Below, one piece after another: positions 1 to 11,865 of a stretch of 64,000 nucleotides of DNA. The notes under the pieces were generated by a model that did no database searches, was not told the origin of the DNA, and was given only the letters and a program-made list of their open reading frames with translations. Each line of letters opens with the position of its first letter. Position 1 is the stretch's first letter. Origin of the DNA: Capitulum mitella (lineage: Eukaryota > Arthropoda > Thecostraca > Pollicipedomorpha > Pollicipedidae); contig CP099843.1 of the NCBI GenBank assembly GCA_030062745.1, positions 17,340,997 to 17,404,996 on the forward strand, given 5' to 3'. Both the position numbers and the translations under genes were made by a program.

Positions 1-1547
1 GACTGGGGTATTTTGCCACCTTCCATTGATGGGAGGGGGGGGGCGTTTAATGCCCCCTGTCTATCTCGAAAAACAATGGCCCAACTTGGATGATTTAAAC
101 GGCAATCGACAGCACCGGCCCGTGCGATCTTGTGACACATATTTTTAAATTGAGGGTCAATGATGACGTCACAGGTCAGATCAAACACCCACAAGTGATC
201 CTTTTGCTCAGAGTTGCCTGATCGCAATGGAAAAAAAGACCGAGACTGACGTTTCGATGATAATTTATCTCAAGAGGCTTGGCGTATTATGATGAGTGCT
301 ACCTGAATCAAGGTCATCAAAGGTCAAGACCACAGGCTAGGTCAGATGTGGCGTCTGTGCTAACAGGTCATTTCATACTTGTTTCCGGCTTAATTTGGCA
401 CGGGGATTCTAAAAAAGGCACTTTCAACGAGCTTTAAACACAGGTAAATGATTTCAAGACCTCTGATTGCCGTGCACTTGCAATATTACAACACTTTGTA
501 CTTTGAAATTCGGAGTACCGCCGAACCCACTAGCGGCCTCGATCTGGAGCCTCTGAACGACCCAACAAATCAGTCTGGCTCTTGTTGTACACTTTTACGT
601 CACGGAATGTTGCACAAAGCCGCAGAGGTCGTTGCGCAGACCAGACATTTCTGATGTGATGAAGCCTGCAAATGCGCATACAGCGCTGAACAAGCGTTTC
701 CAATTCTAGTAAGTCTTTATCATCCGTAAAAAATACCCTTAACCTAAGTTGACCAGATAAAAGGTCAAAGGCACTTACACACCTCATCACCCCCCCCCCC
801 CCGGCTGGAAAAAAACTTCTTTTGTATCAAACATCACCAAAATGTCTTTCTTTCTTCCCCTCTTCCTATGTACATATCACCTAAAATTCAAAATTGCCAC
901 AAAAATATTTGGCCTAAGATGACCTACTAAGGGGTCACGGGTGACGTACATCGACCTCTCGTGTCTCCATGACATACAAAGCAAGTTACCGCCGCCATGC
1001 TGAAGATTTTGTAAAAAAAAATTTTTTTTTTTATTATTTAAATTTAAAATTGCTTTGAATTTGTACTATGAAACGAGGTAAAACTGCGTCAAACCACAAA
1101 ACATAATTGTCTTTGTGACGTCATAATGACACGACCCAGGATGACCATGATCACCAAATTCTGTCGGTATGTGCCAAACTGATGTAAAGAAAGATACTGA
1201 AAGTTTCAATGCACTGTGGCCACTCATTTCGAGGATATTTGGAAAATGCGCCAGGGGAGAGTTAAACGCCCTCTCCCCAGTCAATGGCGGGTTAATGTCA
1301 AAAGATCTTAAACGGCAATGGTTACATGATTGCATCTTACCATTACTTGTATGTTGTTCTGGACGCGATAAAAAAAAATACAGACATAAGACAAGCATGC
1401 AGTGGGCAGAGAATAACTTCGATTTCGCTCACTTCATGAATGCTAGTAAAGATTTACGCAATGAGACCATTATACTGCCCAAAGATCCGCTATCCTAAGT
1501 AGCATCAGTCAGCATCAATCGTCAATCAACACAAATGACAACTTTAC
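1..1547. other. Noncoding, interspersed repeat sequence (3' intron or downstream of visible WDR36 exons)
   Basis: No exon of WDR36 or of any other gene could be recognised here, although the WDR36 reading frame is still open at its last visible donor, so the rest of that gene must lie further left. The sequence holds AGGTCA/TGACCT hexamers and two pieces of a short dispersed motif (around 1-65 and 1258-1300) in which a G- or C-rich GTTAAACGCC stretch is followed by a segment reading as ATACCCCAGTCAATGCCGGG. The same motif recurs near 7.37, 47.6 and 49.1 kb. I see no RNA gene. Confidence 0.5.
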
Positions 1548-4500
1548 CTGGATCTCCGTATGACCCCCGGTACAGTCCTGATTGAATGTTGAAGCGGTCC
1601 ACGTGACCAGTGCTATAGCCAATGAGGACGAAGTTACCGCACGCCGTGATGTCCACGCACTGCGGAGTGGACATCACGGAAACAGGAATCAATAATTCGG
1701 GTCATGGCCAAGTCCAATTCCTTGTACTCAACCATCTTACTGGCATACACAAACAAAGCGGAAACCCCGCAAAAAAAAAACACGCAAATCCAACAAAATA
1801 GGATCGACGAAATTGACAGTAAAAAACTAGGTATGCGACTGGTGGCTCATTCCGTTCAGTGAGGTATGAATCTAGGCCAAATGCTGCAGGGAATAAAACG
1901 GAATGACCAGCCATGGCAATTCCATATCTAAAAGATCTCAATAGCACCAGACTGCTAATTACAATTCCTTATAATCCGTTTTGCGTTATTCAACGAATAT
2001 TAGGAAACAATCACGCAAGACCAACAGTTGCTTCCTGCTTGGCACGGCACCAAACATCACCGCGCCCACACATCCCAGACACCCTCCAGGCGGGCGCAGC
2101 GCTGCGTACCGTGGCGGCGGCGCCCGCTCCGCGCTTTCCCTCGAACCGGGCAGCCTGCAGCCGGTGCTCGCCCATGCGCTGCCGGTCGAACGACCAGGTG
2201 GTGACCTGGGTCAGGCCGCGGTGCACGGCCGCGATGTTGTCCCACTCCTTCTCCCGGATCGCGGCTGCCCGGCGGACGGCGCGCCGTTAAAACACACAGA
2301 GAGCCCGGCAATGTCGCGACTACGGGGGAACACGACAAACGCAGGATAAAAAAACCCTGCGAGTTCCTACTAAAAGCTCAAAAGAGAAATGCAACAGCAT
2401 CATGCGTACGCATGGCTATTTAACCCGCACGCGCTACGTCATCATTTCAGGGGTATCTTCACAGCCACACAAACAGAGGTTCGGACCTAACGAAGACCCC
2501 TCTCAAACCCCTCCCCACTCTCGCAACAAACACCTCGCCTCACCCGCTGCCAGCGCCACCACGGGCGGCATCTTCAGCGTGTCGTGCACGCCCGCGCGCC
2601 GCTTCTTGGAGAGCTTGCGGTTGTAGCTGGCCTGACCGAAGCTACGGCTGACTGCGTCGTTCTCTGAGGAAAAGACCCGGATCGTGCTGTCCTGGCCGGC
2701 GCTCAGGATGTTGCCGCGCTCGTCGTAGAAGCGGATGAAGGTGGATGGAGCAGAGTGGCCGCCGCGCATGCGCAGCAGCCGCCCACCGCCGTCGGGCATG
2801 TCGAAGATCCACACCTGGCGGGGAGCGTCGGGTTAAACGAGAAAAATACGCCACAGGATGACGAGGTCTCGTCGTATGGTATGCAGCACTACTCCTGACA
2901 CCAATGAGCTATCTTGATCCAGCTCTTAGCCTTCTCAGACAAGAGTAAACTGAACAACAGTCACCTGATGCCAGAGACGAACGCAGATGATGGGCGCACT
3001 CTAGAACTAACACAGGCACCAATCCTGAGCATCCTGATCCTATCCTTAGCCTTTTCAGGCAAGAGTGAGACGAACAACGCAGCCACTTGACGGCGAGAAG
3101 TGGTCCCCACTTTGAGCGTGTTGTCCGGCGACGACGTAACCAGCAGCGGTTCGGACGGCAGCGCCACCATTCCCGTCACCGCGCCGTTGTGCGCCTCCCA
3201 CATCTGACTTAGCAGCTTCTGCTCTTCCAGGTCCCAGAGCGCCACGTGACCTGCCGCACGGCCAGGGACCGGTGCCACGTGACTGGCGCGGGACAGAATG
3301 ACCACAGCAGGGCCTACAGCCTCTCACAGTGACGTCCTTTGGCAAGAGCAGACGCATTAACTTCACGTAAAAAGACCACAGTAGAAAAAAATCGCAGCCG
3401 CAAAGAGACAGACGCCACAAGTTTTACAAACAAACGTCATCAAAAAGGGGAAAAGCGAAGTCCGCCTAGGAGCCAATTTGCCCCGGCCCAAAATCACAAG
3501 TCTCATTACACCAGGAACCGAATACGACAGGGGTCACACCACCCCGGCAGGCCCGGCAGCCTGCGCTGCTCGGCCGGGTGGCCGGACGGACCCACCCTGG
3601 GTGCTGGCCGAAACCATGACCGGCTGGCCGTCCGTGCGGAATGCCAGCGCCGTGACCGGGCCCCAGTCCTGCTGGAAGCGCATCAGCGTTTCGTCGAAGC
3701 GCAGGTTGTGCAGAACCATCTCGCCGCTGGCCAGACCCACGGCGGCCACGTCCACGGCCGGCGCCTGCGGCACGGTCAGCGGGGTCAGTGGCGGTCCGAA
3801 GATTTATCAAGGCCGGCGCGGCCACTAAGGTCGGCAAGATCGGCGAGAGGTCCGCAGAAGCAGGAGGCTCACTTGGGTTGGCAGGGCCGGGTCGGGTCAG
3901 GGTCAGCGGTTCGGTGGTCAGCAGGGTTAACAGGAGCAGCAGGACCAGCACGATCGACACGCGCGGTCGTCAGGTCATCAGCAGTGTCCGCAACAGCTCG
4001 TTGACGCCACCGCACACAAACGGATACGCACAAACAGGCGTAATGTCAAACACCACCCGATCCCGGTGTCAGGCGAATACGAGAGATCACAGCAGGGCTC
4101 AGCGCCACATCACAAATACACGCTGCAGGACCAGTCAGTGGGACTGAAACGAATATCTTACATTTCACAGCAGAGAAGCCTAACTGCAACATATGAACAT
4201 CAGCAGAGGGTGGCGCGGCGTCTCCGCCCGACTCGCACCTGTTCCAGTGCCGTGACCGCCGCGCCCCAGCCAGCGAAGCAGTGCACTTGCCGCGAGGCGC
4301 GCAGGTTCCACAGCTGCAGGCCGCCCTGCTGGCTGCCGAGCAGCACTTTGTTCAGGTACGTGCTCGGATGTAGCAGGCACGTGACCTGGAATGTGCCGTT
4401 GCTGAAGCTCAGCTCCGTGTACAGCTCTGCAGGCAGGAAATTGTGGTCAGCGTCACAGGGGCGGCACCCGACGCCAGAGCCCGAGCTGAGAAGCAGCACG

Positions 4501-5992
4501 GAGGTGAACACGATGTTACCGCAATGGGCGGCTACGCATGACGTGCAATGCATGGTACACACAGAAAAAAGGCTGCCCAGTCGTCAGTGGTCTAACAGCT
4601 CGGCTTTTTTATTGCAAAAGACCCAATATTGTAGTGATAGATAAAGCTAGTGACCAAAACAATTCACTATTGGTGTAAACAGCCACTTCAGAAATCTCTG
4701 GCTATGGCACATTGACAGCCAAGATCAAGTCAAGCAACAGCTGATAACCTGTTCTCAGTAATGTACCAGGCAAACAGGCATCATGAGACCTAGATAATCC
4801 AGATCGTCCGATGTGTTTCTGGCCTCGCGAGCATGTGACTCACCCTCTGAGGCGATGTCCCACATGCGCAGTGTACTGTCCGTGTCAACAGTGATCAGGT
4901 GGGGTCCAAAAGGCAGCAGCAGGTGCACTGGCTTCTTGTGGTCAGCATATGTGTGAACCAGCTGGGAATGACACACACATCTGCAGTTACTTTCACATGC
5001 CAAAGAACATATTTCATAATAAAAGGTTAATATTAATGCCTTTTCACAAGAATGTAAGAATTATTACAATCACTGTATGCATATATATTGTATATTGTAT
5101 ATGTAATCATAGTCTGTACTAGACAAATTACAGTCAGACTATAAGTATTTAATTTTTTGTCATCCACATATCCAAACATTTATTACAACTGTGATAGCAC
5201 TATCTCATGCTCAAAGAGCTGTCTTTGGAAACATGAGACACAATGAATGTTATAATACTTCAACCACTGGCAGATCAAGAGGGGCCACCTCAACCATGGC
5301 CATGGATCACCACAATAAGCAGGGCCAAATAGTCATTTAACCCCCCTCCCCCCAAAAAAACACATGGCTAATACCATGCAAAGTTTGAAGTCACTGGACA
5401 CTCCAAAGCCATGACCAGTGTCTTCCACCTCCTCCCCTGGTCATTTACTTGCTGACCTACCATCCCATACTTTTACCCATTTGGGTCTGGTTTGCCACCC
5501 CCCCCCCCCCAGAAAAAAATGAGCTGCTGGACCTGCCCCTGACCTGAAATTCAATCTGCCAGATAACTGACAAAGGCATCCCAATCCCAAGTGCCTAGAT
5601 TCCAACAGAAAGTGGCTTATTGTTGCTTTGAGTCAGATTCTAAGCTGGCCAGGGTAAACATTGTGCTGTGTCAACATATTCTGGCACTGCTTTGCTTGCT
5701 CTGCTGGGACACACCTTTCCCACATTACACAAGGACACACCAGCAAAAAAGTTGACACAAAAAGGGGTAGCCTGCATTCCACTGGGATCCAAGTACAAGT
5801 ACTATGCCCACTATTGCTTACAGAACCTGACACACTGCCATTACTTATCAGTGAAAAGCATACCTCAGTGCCCCTACGCCATGCACGAACTGTGCAGTCC
5901 ACTGCCGTATAGACCAGTGTTCGATCTGCAGCCATCACCTCAATATCAGCTTCATGGGGCTCACTCACACTCAGAAGTGACAGCTTGTTGCA
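1548..5992 (-). CDS. WDR36: WDR36 / UTP21, WD40-repeat protein of the small-subunit processome (partial, eight exons)
   Basis: In eukaryotes this protein is part of the UTP-B module of the nucleolar U3 snoRNP/SSU processome and helps process 18S rRNA precursors. Eight minus-strand exons join in phase at AG/GT borders: 5992-5864, 4961-4844, 4426-4239, 3764-3596, 3250-3111, 2814-2544, 2264-2110 and 1659-1548 (about 427 codons). Diagnostic stretches are ITVDTDSTLRMWDI, LHPSTYLNKVLLGSQQGG, FRQDWGP-like FQQDWGPVTALAFRTDG, GHVALWDLEE, MWIFDMPDG and CVDITACGNFVLIGYSTG; they follow the order of the vertebrate protein through the first WD40 propeller and into the second. Family members are about 900 residues long, so the visible part is roughly half. 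The first exon seen starts in phase 0 at TGC AAC AAG; the upstream N-terminal exons were not found. The C-terminal exons, including the Utp21 domain, lie beyond position 1. Identity is strong; exon borders are my reading of splice consensus. Confidence 0.93.
5264..5550. repeat. Possible short nonautonomous element inside a WDR36 intron
   Basis: A stretch rich in C and G homopolymers starts with a CTGGCAGATCAAGAGGGG-type edge and ends, read on the other strand, with CAGGGGCAGGTCC. Such CAGGGG...CCTGG-like edges resemble decayed ends of hAT-type miniature elements, and related edges occur near 31.89, 34.17 and 62.57 kb. No target duplication was confirmed. It lies in the intron between the exons at 5992-5864 and 4961-4844. 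Confidence 0.25.
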
Positions 5993-6001
5993 CTGCAACA
6001 A

Positions 6002-9000
6002 AACAGGAATTGGTTACACTCTACTGCAGGAGTCTGGGAAAATAAGACATAATCTTAAGCCATGATTACCAACCTCGGAGATCAGGCCAAAAACTGTGCT
6101 TTAAAAGCTCAGCTGGGAAAGTGGTAGCATCCCTGCCTTGACAAAATGTGGATGGAAATCACATGCTATTTTGCTTCCAGCAACATACAGGTGGTCAATA
6201 TGAAAGGATTCTGGCATCATCTACTGCACATTTTTCTCTCCTTGACCAGATGGTAATATGTGTAGCAATCAATAACTAATTGTTTTGTATGGCAGCATAA
6301 CAAGGCAGCAATCATCATGTCATCAAAATACCTGGCAAATATAAAATGACACAATACAAAGAAATGCTCACTGTTGGGTTCATATTATCAACAACATCTT
6401 CTCTTCCTGGCCCTAATAATCTGTGTTTAGTCCTTTGACAAAATGTATTCACATAAGGCTTTTTATTGCATGGGACATACAATGCTTCAGACTATCCAAG
6501 CATAATAACAAGGCTGCCAAAAATGCACCATACAGTCAACATCATTCCTGGATCACATTTTTAAGCATATGCATTAACATTCATTGGAATTTCTTAGAGA
6601 ACTCTGGCTATAATAGATACAAAACCTAGCTGCTCTTAAGACATGCTCAGGATTACACAAAATGACATCCCATCTGGAGTTTTCCACAAATGATTTTCTT
6701 GATGGAAAGGAGATAACAGATGTCATGCTAATAGTAACAAGCCTGGAACTAACTGCAAGTAACATGCTTCAGGGAGTGGTATAGATGTTTTAATATGCAT
6801 ATTATTATTTTTGTTTGGACAATTAAGAGGTACAAGCATTGGTTAAGCAGAACTACCAATTCACATAATTTTACACATTCACATAGTTAAAAATAGCCTA
6901 ATCAAAAGTATTTTGTGCCTTTTTAGAGCCCTAATTTCCCCAAAATAGCCTCTAGAGATCCAGTCACTTACCACCTCCACAACTAAAAGGAGTACAAACC
7001 AAAGAGCATCTCTGCAAGACAAGTCAACACCAACTGGCAAAGGTTGACAGTTCACAAGATTGCCATAAAATGTGACATTACTGACAGACTTGCACAAAAA
7101 TACAACAGTCTCAAAATTGAAATCACAGGTAGCAACACTGCAACAGGACAGGGAGGTGGACTGGGAACTAAACAAGGACAGGCATGAGTGCCTGGAAAGA
7201 AAGTGGGATCAAGAAGGGAATCAAAGATGGTACAGGTATTTTTTACTTACAGTAAAATGGTATATATTGCAGAACTGAAAGGCTCAGTGCTAATGACTCC
7301 AGTTTGAATCAGCAAAACAGGGTGACTGGTTCTTGAGATTGATGGTAGGTGTAAATGCCACCCCATCCAAGTCAACAGAAGATGGCAAAATACCTCTAGT
7401 CAATGCCAGGTTAATGACCCCTTCCCATGCCACTTCATTGTGCTTCTCTTGTTACAGTACTTTGTGCTTGCTCCAATCCCTTTCTTCTTCACCCCACTCT
7501 CTTTCTCCCTGTCCCCATGCCATCCCAATCTCCTTCCTTGTCCCTGTTCCAGTACAGTCCCCTTTCCTTGTTCCTCCCTCTTCCCATCCTTCCCTTTCCC
7601 TATCCAACCCCCATCTCTTTTCTTGTCCCCATACCATCCCTATCCCTTTACTTATTCCTTTCCTGACCCATTTTTTCACAGCCCTGTACCAATACCCTTT
7701 CATTCACATCCCATTACAGTGATCATCTCAATCCCTATCCTACCTAAATCTCCCTCCATATCCCTGTCCTCCCAGATACTCCTGCCTGCCCTTGTTCAGT
7801 CCCAGTTGATCTCCCTATCCAGTTGCAGAGCTGCTGTCTCAGATTCCAAATTATGAGACAACTGCTTTTGTGGAAGTCTTCCAGTAACACCACATTTCAC
7901 AACACTTGCCCCCTGATGGCCCTTGTTAGTTGGCACTGATCTGTCTTGTAGAGATGCTCTATGCGCCTTACCCTTGCTAGCTGTGGAGGTGGTGGTCAAG
8001 TGGATCACCTCTGGAGGCTATTTCAGGGAAGTCATGGCAACTATAAGATGCAAAATCCTTGTGCTGCTTTTTTCACTGCACATCATTTGGTAACAACATG
8101 ACCAGGCAACTATGTGGATTTATAGATATGAGAAGTGGGAGGCAGATGACTGTTGGTGTGGACACGGACGCTTGGCCACGGCTACCCCAACAACAAACAA
8201 ACAGAAGTGGGAGGTTTACTAAACTAATGTCAAGGTACATGATGGTCATCAGGGATCCAGGAAATGCATTACAAATGGTATGGCTGATACCTGCTATCCA
8301 CTTACCCCATAGGTGTGGAATGATTTTCCAACACATGTAATAATGAGGTTTTCTTTTCTCTTGTGAATGTACCTGACTAGCAAAGCCACATGGTTGCTTA
8401 CAAAACCAAGGGCACGATACCCTTTGAAAATCTTGCTTGATGTAGGCATTTTCTTGACTAAAGTAAGGTTCAAACCAAAAATAAGTATGCCTACGCTCTA
8501 CCTCAACTGCACGATTAGCTAACAGAGGCAATGGACCCAACCAGCAATAAACTTCACAACTGTTTCATTAACTGGAAGGATTCGAGACTGTCATGATGTC
8601 CGTGTCTCGTAACAGGTGTAGAGCAGCGTAAACTCCTCCCGGAAACCAAAGATAAAAGCCTCTTTTGATCAGACAGCGCAGTGCACCCAAGTCAAGTTTG
8701 GCAGAGTCAGGACGCTCAGCGACAGCGGCGCCGCACGTGTTGATTCGAGTGTATTACTTATACTAGTGTATTATTAATTTGTATTACCTGCGTCGCGTAT
8801 GGGGAAAACTGAAAGAACCCATATGAAAACGCTGCAACTAAATTGTACTTCTTTTGCTGTCACATGAAGATGCGAAGAACATATTCGTCACAGACGCAGA
8901 CGCGCTTTTGCTGTCATTATCGAAGAGCTTATCTCAGTTCACACAGAAAGTTAAATTTTTTCATGGAAAGGCAAGTGTAAATTCAAACTTCAGGACAAAC

Positions 9001-9695
9001 AACAAGGCTAATTGTGACTCTCCATAGAAGAAGGAAAATGACTAAAATCAGCACTCTGTTACTCGAAAAGTATCTAATTTCCACCTTAGCTTTTCATCCA
9101 TCCCAATACACCTTTGAAAGCTGAACGTGATTTGCTTTTTTACGATGCAAAGTCGTAAGAGTTAACTTTTATCTTGGAAGTTTTATCTCAAATATTTGAG
9201 AAAATGTTAAATCATCATTCATAAAGTTACTACTTTCAAAATGACAATGTAGAACTGCATCAAACACGCTGATAAAAGCCAAATCGTAGCTCAGCATACT
9301 CATCTATGGGGTGGTATCAAATCTAATAGGTTTGACAGTTATATATAGGGCCTTGGTTTGACCAAGGCCCTAAAATAATAGAGTTGGACGAATGCAGGGG
9401 GTGTCACCAGTGTTATCGGCCAAAGGAAAGCTTTTTTTGCTAGCAACGACCCTGGAATGACATCACTGGGAGAGTCACTGGGAGTCGAACGTAAACAATC
9501 CAGCGGCCACCGGCAACGGTGGAATGTGCGGTTGCGTAATGGGTCCGGTAGCGTTGCGGTTTCTGCGCTCTTAAAGTGCTTTTTGCCTGCGTATTGTAAA
9601 GAAGTTGTTGCCACAAATGATTTTTTTTATTTAGGCCAATATGGTATCACCCCGCGCCGGAAACTGACCGACAGCAGTAAGCGATGAGGCGGTTT
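6002..9695. other. Intergenic or WDR36 5' intron sequence
   Basis: About 3.7 kb with no protein homology I can support on either strand. It is AT-rich up to about 8.6 kb. The N-terminal exons of WDR36 should be here or were displaced by the LINE insertion, but none was recognised. Contents noted: a pyrimidine-rich tandem repeat (7.47-7.83 kb), a copy of the dispersed CCCCAGTCAATGCC-type motif near 7.37-7.42 kb, and a short near-perfect palindrome at about 9349-9372 (GGGCCTTGG...CCAAGGCCC). Confidence 0.5.
7470..7830. repeat. Degenerate pyrimidine-rich minisatellite
   Basis: The plus strand is almost entirely C and T, with irregular repeats of CCCTGTCCC, CCATCCC and CCTTTCC-like words. Open frames across it on the plus strand are low-complexity artefacts of this composition (proline, serine, leucine and phenylalanine repeats) and are not called as genes. 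Confidence 0.75.
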
Positions 9696-9918
9696 TCATT
9701 CGTGCGGCAGTCCTCGTAGGGGTCGGACGCAGCTCGCTCCGCTCTTAGGTCGATAGGGTTGACACAGACACTTAGTCTTTAGTCCACACTTCGACTTTGT
9801 GCTTCCTGATAGTTTTTTTTCTACACTTCCACGTTTCTTTCTGCGATCCACACCCTTCTAAGGTAGGCCTACTCTCCACTTCCAGTTTTCTTTTCCGAGC
9901 TGTTCCCTGACTTCTGTC

Positions 9919-11660
9919 ATGGGCAAGCGAGGTAAACGAAAGAAAAACGACACTGACTCTATAGGCTCGAACTCGGACTCTGATGCCAGCCCCTCTGCAG
10001 ACATCGACATTGGTGTTTGTAGAGGTGTAACGAACAGAACGATTCACAAACAGAAAGACGACCATGGCTTGAACCCGGAACAGATCTCGACACCCGAACA
10101 CACTTCGTCTGACACGATATCGGATACTGACCTTCGCACGAACTCTGGCACTGCTCAGGACTGCGCCGTTTTCACACACACTGGCTCTTCACCTTCTCGT
10201 GACCTTGACCTGCCCCTGACTGCGCCCGGGCCCCACGGCCCTGGCAGCGTGCCAGGACCGGCCCGGCCGGAAGGGTCGAAGGGCATATCCGGACTCGCAC
10301 AAGCAACCAGGGCAAATGACAGGTGCACTGTGGCAGAGGATACCGTCGGGGCAACACGCAGTCAGATGCACGGGACGCCATGCCCGGTTCGAGAGCCCTA
10401 CCTGGACCCACTTGGGTCATACGTAGTCGTGAAACCTACCGACTCAAATACAAACTTTCAGAAAATCAACGTCTGGGCACCTCCTAAACAGATAGAAGCA
10501 ATCTGCAGCCCAAACATTCGGCTCCACATTCAAGCACCTCGCGATGGCTCTCTCATCATCAAAACCAACAACCGCCATCAAACCAAAATGCTTCTCAAAC
10601 AGACAACTTTCTGTACTAAGGCAGTGACGGTCACCCTTCACCCGACTAGAAACTCGTGCAGGGGAACTGTGTTCGCACCTGAACTCCGCTTCATGTCTGA
10701 AGCGGAAATTCAACACAAACTGAGGGACGAGCTGGTCAGTCACGTCCGTCGACTGACCACCTTCGGGGACGGACAGCGTCAAGACACCAGTCTCCTTGTT
10801 TTCACGTTCGAAACTCCCAGTCTCCCTCCCAAGCTCCACGCCGGCTACCTCTGCTTCGAAGTGCGCCCTTTTATCCCCAACCCTCTGCGCTGTTTCACCT
10901 GCCAGAGATTTGGTCATGGCTCCCGGAACTGCAGACAAGCTGCTCGTTGCGCTCGCTGCGGTGATGCTGCGCATGAGGGCTCTCTGTGCTCCAAACCTCC
11001 TAAATGCGTCTCTTGCGAGTCTTCCGACCACACCACAAATTCGAAGAACTGTCCCGTCTGGCTGACCGAAAAGCGCATTTGTGAGCTTAAGGCAAAGATG
11101 AACATTTCATATCCCGAGGCACGACGTCAGGTACAATCACAGACAAACCAGCCTCAAAAGACCTATGCTCGAGTCACATCAAAAAGCACCACCTCTTCGT
11201 CTTCCCAGACTGATGACATACCACAACTTCCTCCACTTCAGCTCTTAAAGCCTCTTTGTCACGAACCTCGTTCTGTCCGTTCTCAGTCCAGTGAGAAGCA
11301 CACAGTGACTGAACCACAAAAGGCAGGTGCAAAACATCCTATGAGAGGGGCATCGACAACTGCCTCCGCAACTCCTGGCAGTCTGTCCCCAAGAGAGCAC
11401 CACAGCCTACACTCCGGTCATATTCACCCGCACACCACCCTGGTGCTAAGGCTCCACCGTGTACTCCGCATAAGGACAACCAACCTCCATCGCCCAGACC
11501 CGGTCCCAGTCGACCCCGGGGCCGCTCCTCCAGCCATGGTAGGACTCAACAGGGATCACAGGCCCTTTCAGGAACTCAAAGCATCTTTAGCTAAATCACA
11601 CTCAATGCCACTACTTTCCCAGAGCCAAGGTTTCTGCCTTAGGCTCTACACAACATTATT
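9919..11660 (+). CDS. LINE ORF1, gag-like nucleic-acid-binding protein with three zinc knuckles
   Basis: ORF1 proteins of I-type LINEs coat the element RNA in cytoplasmic and nuclear ribonucleoprotein particles. The frame opens at ATG 9919 with a basic, serine/aspartate-rich start (MGKRGKRKKND). A conserved central domain (about residues 155-310; PLGSYVVVKPTDSN, ...EIQHKLRDELVSHVRR, ...VRPFIPNPLRCFTC) precedes three knuckles at about residues 323-375: CFTCQRFGHGSRNC, CARCGDAAHEGSLC and CVSCESSDHTTNSKNC. The conserved end SYPEARRQV follows. The C-terminal region is serine/proline-rich and then looks like frame-slipped sequence. No stop codon separates it from the endonuclease start near 11661, so the frame as read runs on to 11904 inside the nested transposon. 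The true ORF1 end is therefore uncertain. Confidence 0.88.
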
Positions 11661-11865
11661 AATGACTATTCTTCAGTGGAACTGTCGTGGTTTAATTAGC
11701 AAATGGGCCGAAATCAAACCTTTTTTGATGTTTTGTTCCTCTAATATGATATGTTTACAGGAGACACATTTTCTCACAGACGACCCGTACGACTTCAGTC
11801 TACCCGGATACTCTATGTTCACAAAATGTGACGACGTTCACAGACGCCATGGCGGAGTTGCCATA
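11661..11865 (+). pseudogene. LINE ORF2, 5' piece: N-terminal half of the AP endonuclease
   Basis: From the ATG near 11661 the frame reads MTILQWNCRGL, the typical start of an apurinic/apyrimidinic-like endonuclease of non-LTR retrotransposons, followed by CLQETHF, which carries the catalytic glutamate, and a segment ending HGGVAI. This enzyme nicks the target DNA to prime reverse transcription. The coding sequence is cut at 11864-11865 by a TA-targeting DNA transposon. The piece is in the same frame as ORF1. Confidence 0.9.

Noticed and set aside
2011-4644. Long plus-strand open frames opposite WDR36 (for example 3339-4004 and 4066-4644)
   Set aside because: GC-rich antisense shadows of the WDR36 exons; the minus-strand peptides match the family and splice in phase.
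6110-6180. tRNA-like stretch (AGCTCAGCTGGGA...GTGGTAGCATCCCTGCCTTGAC)
   Set aside because: It resembles the 5' half of a tRNA or tRNA-derived SINE, but no proper T-arm box (GGTTCRAATCC) or acceptor stem pairing follows, so no RNA gene is called.
7333-7856. Overlapping open frames on the plus strand
   Set aside because: They cross the pyrimidine-rich minisatellite and encode low-complexity Pro/Ser/Leu/Phe sequence with no domain.
8580-8700. Possible N-terminal WDR36 exon on the minus strand (AFIFGFREEF...)
   Set aside because: A weak resemblance to the FAGFRALG region only, with a stop soon after and no match beyond a few residues.
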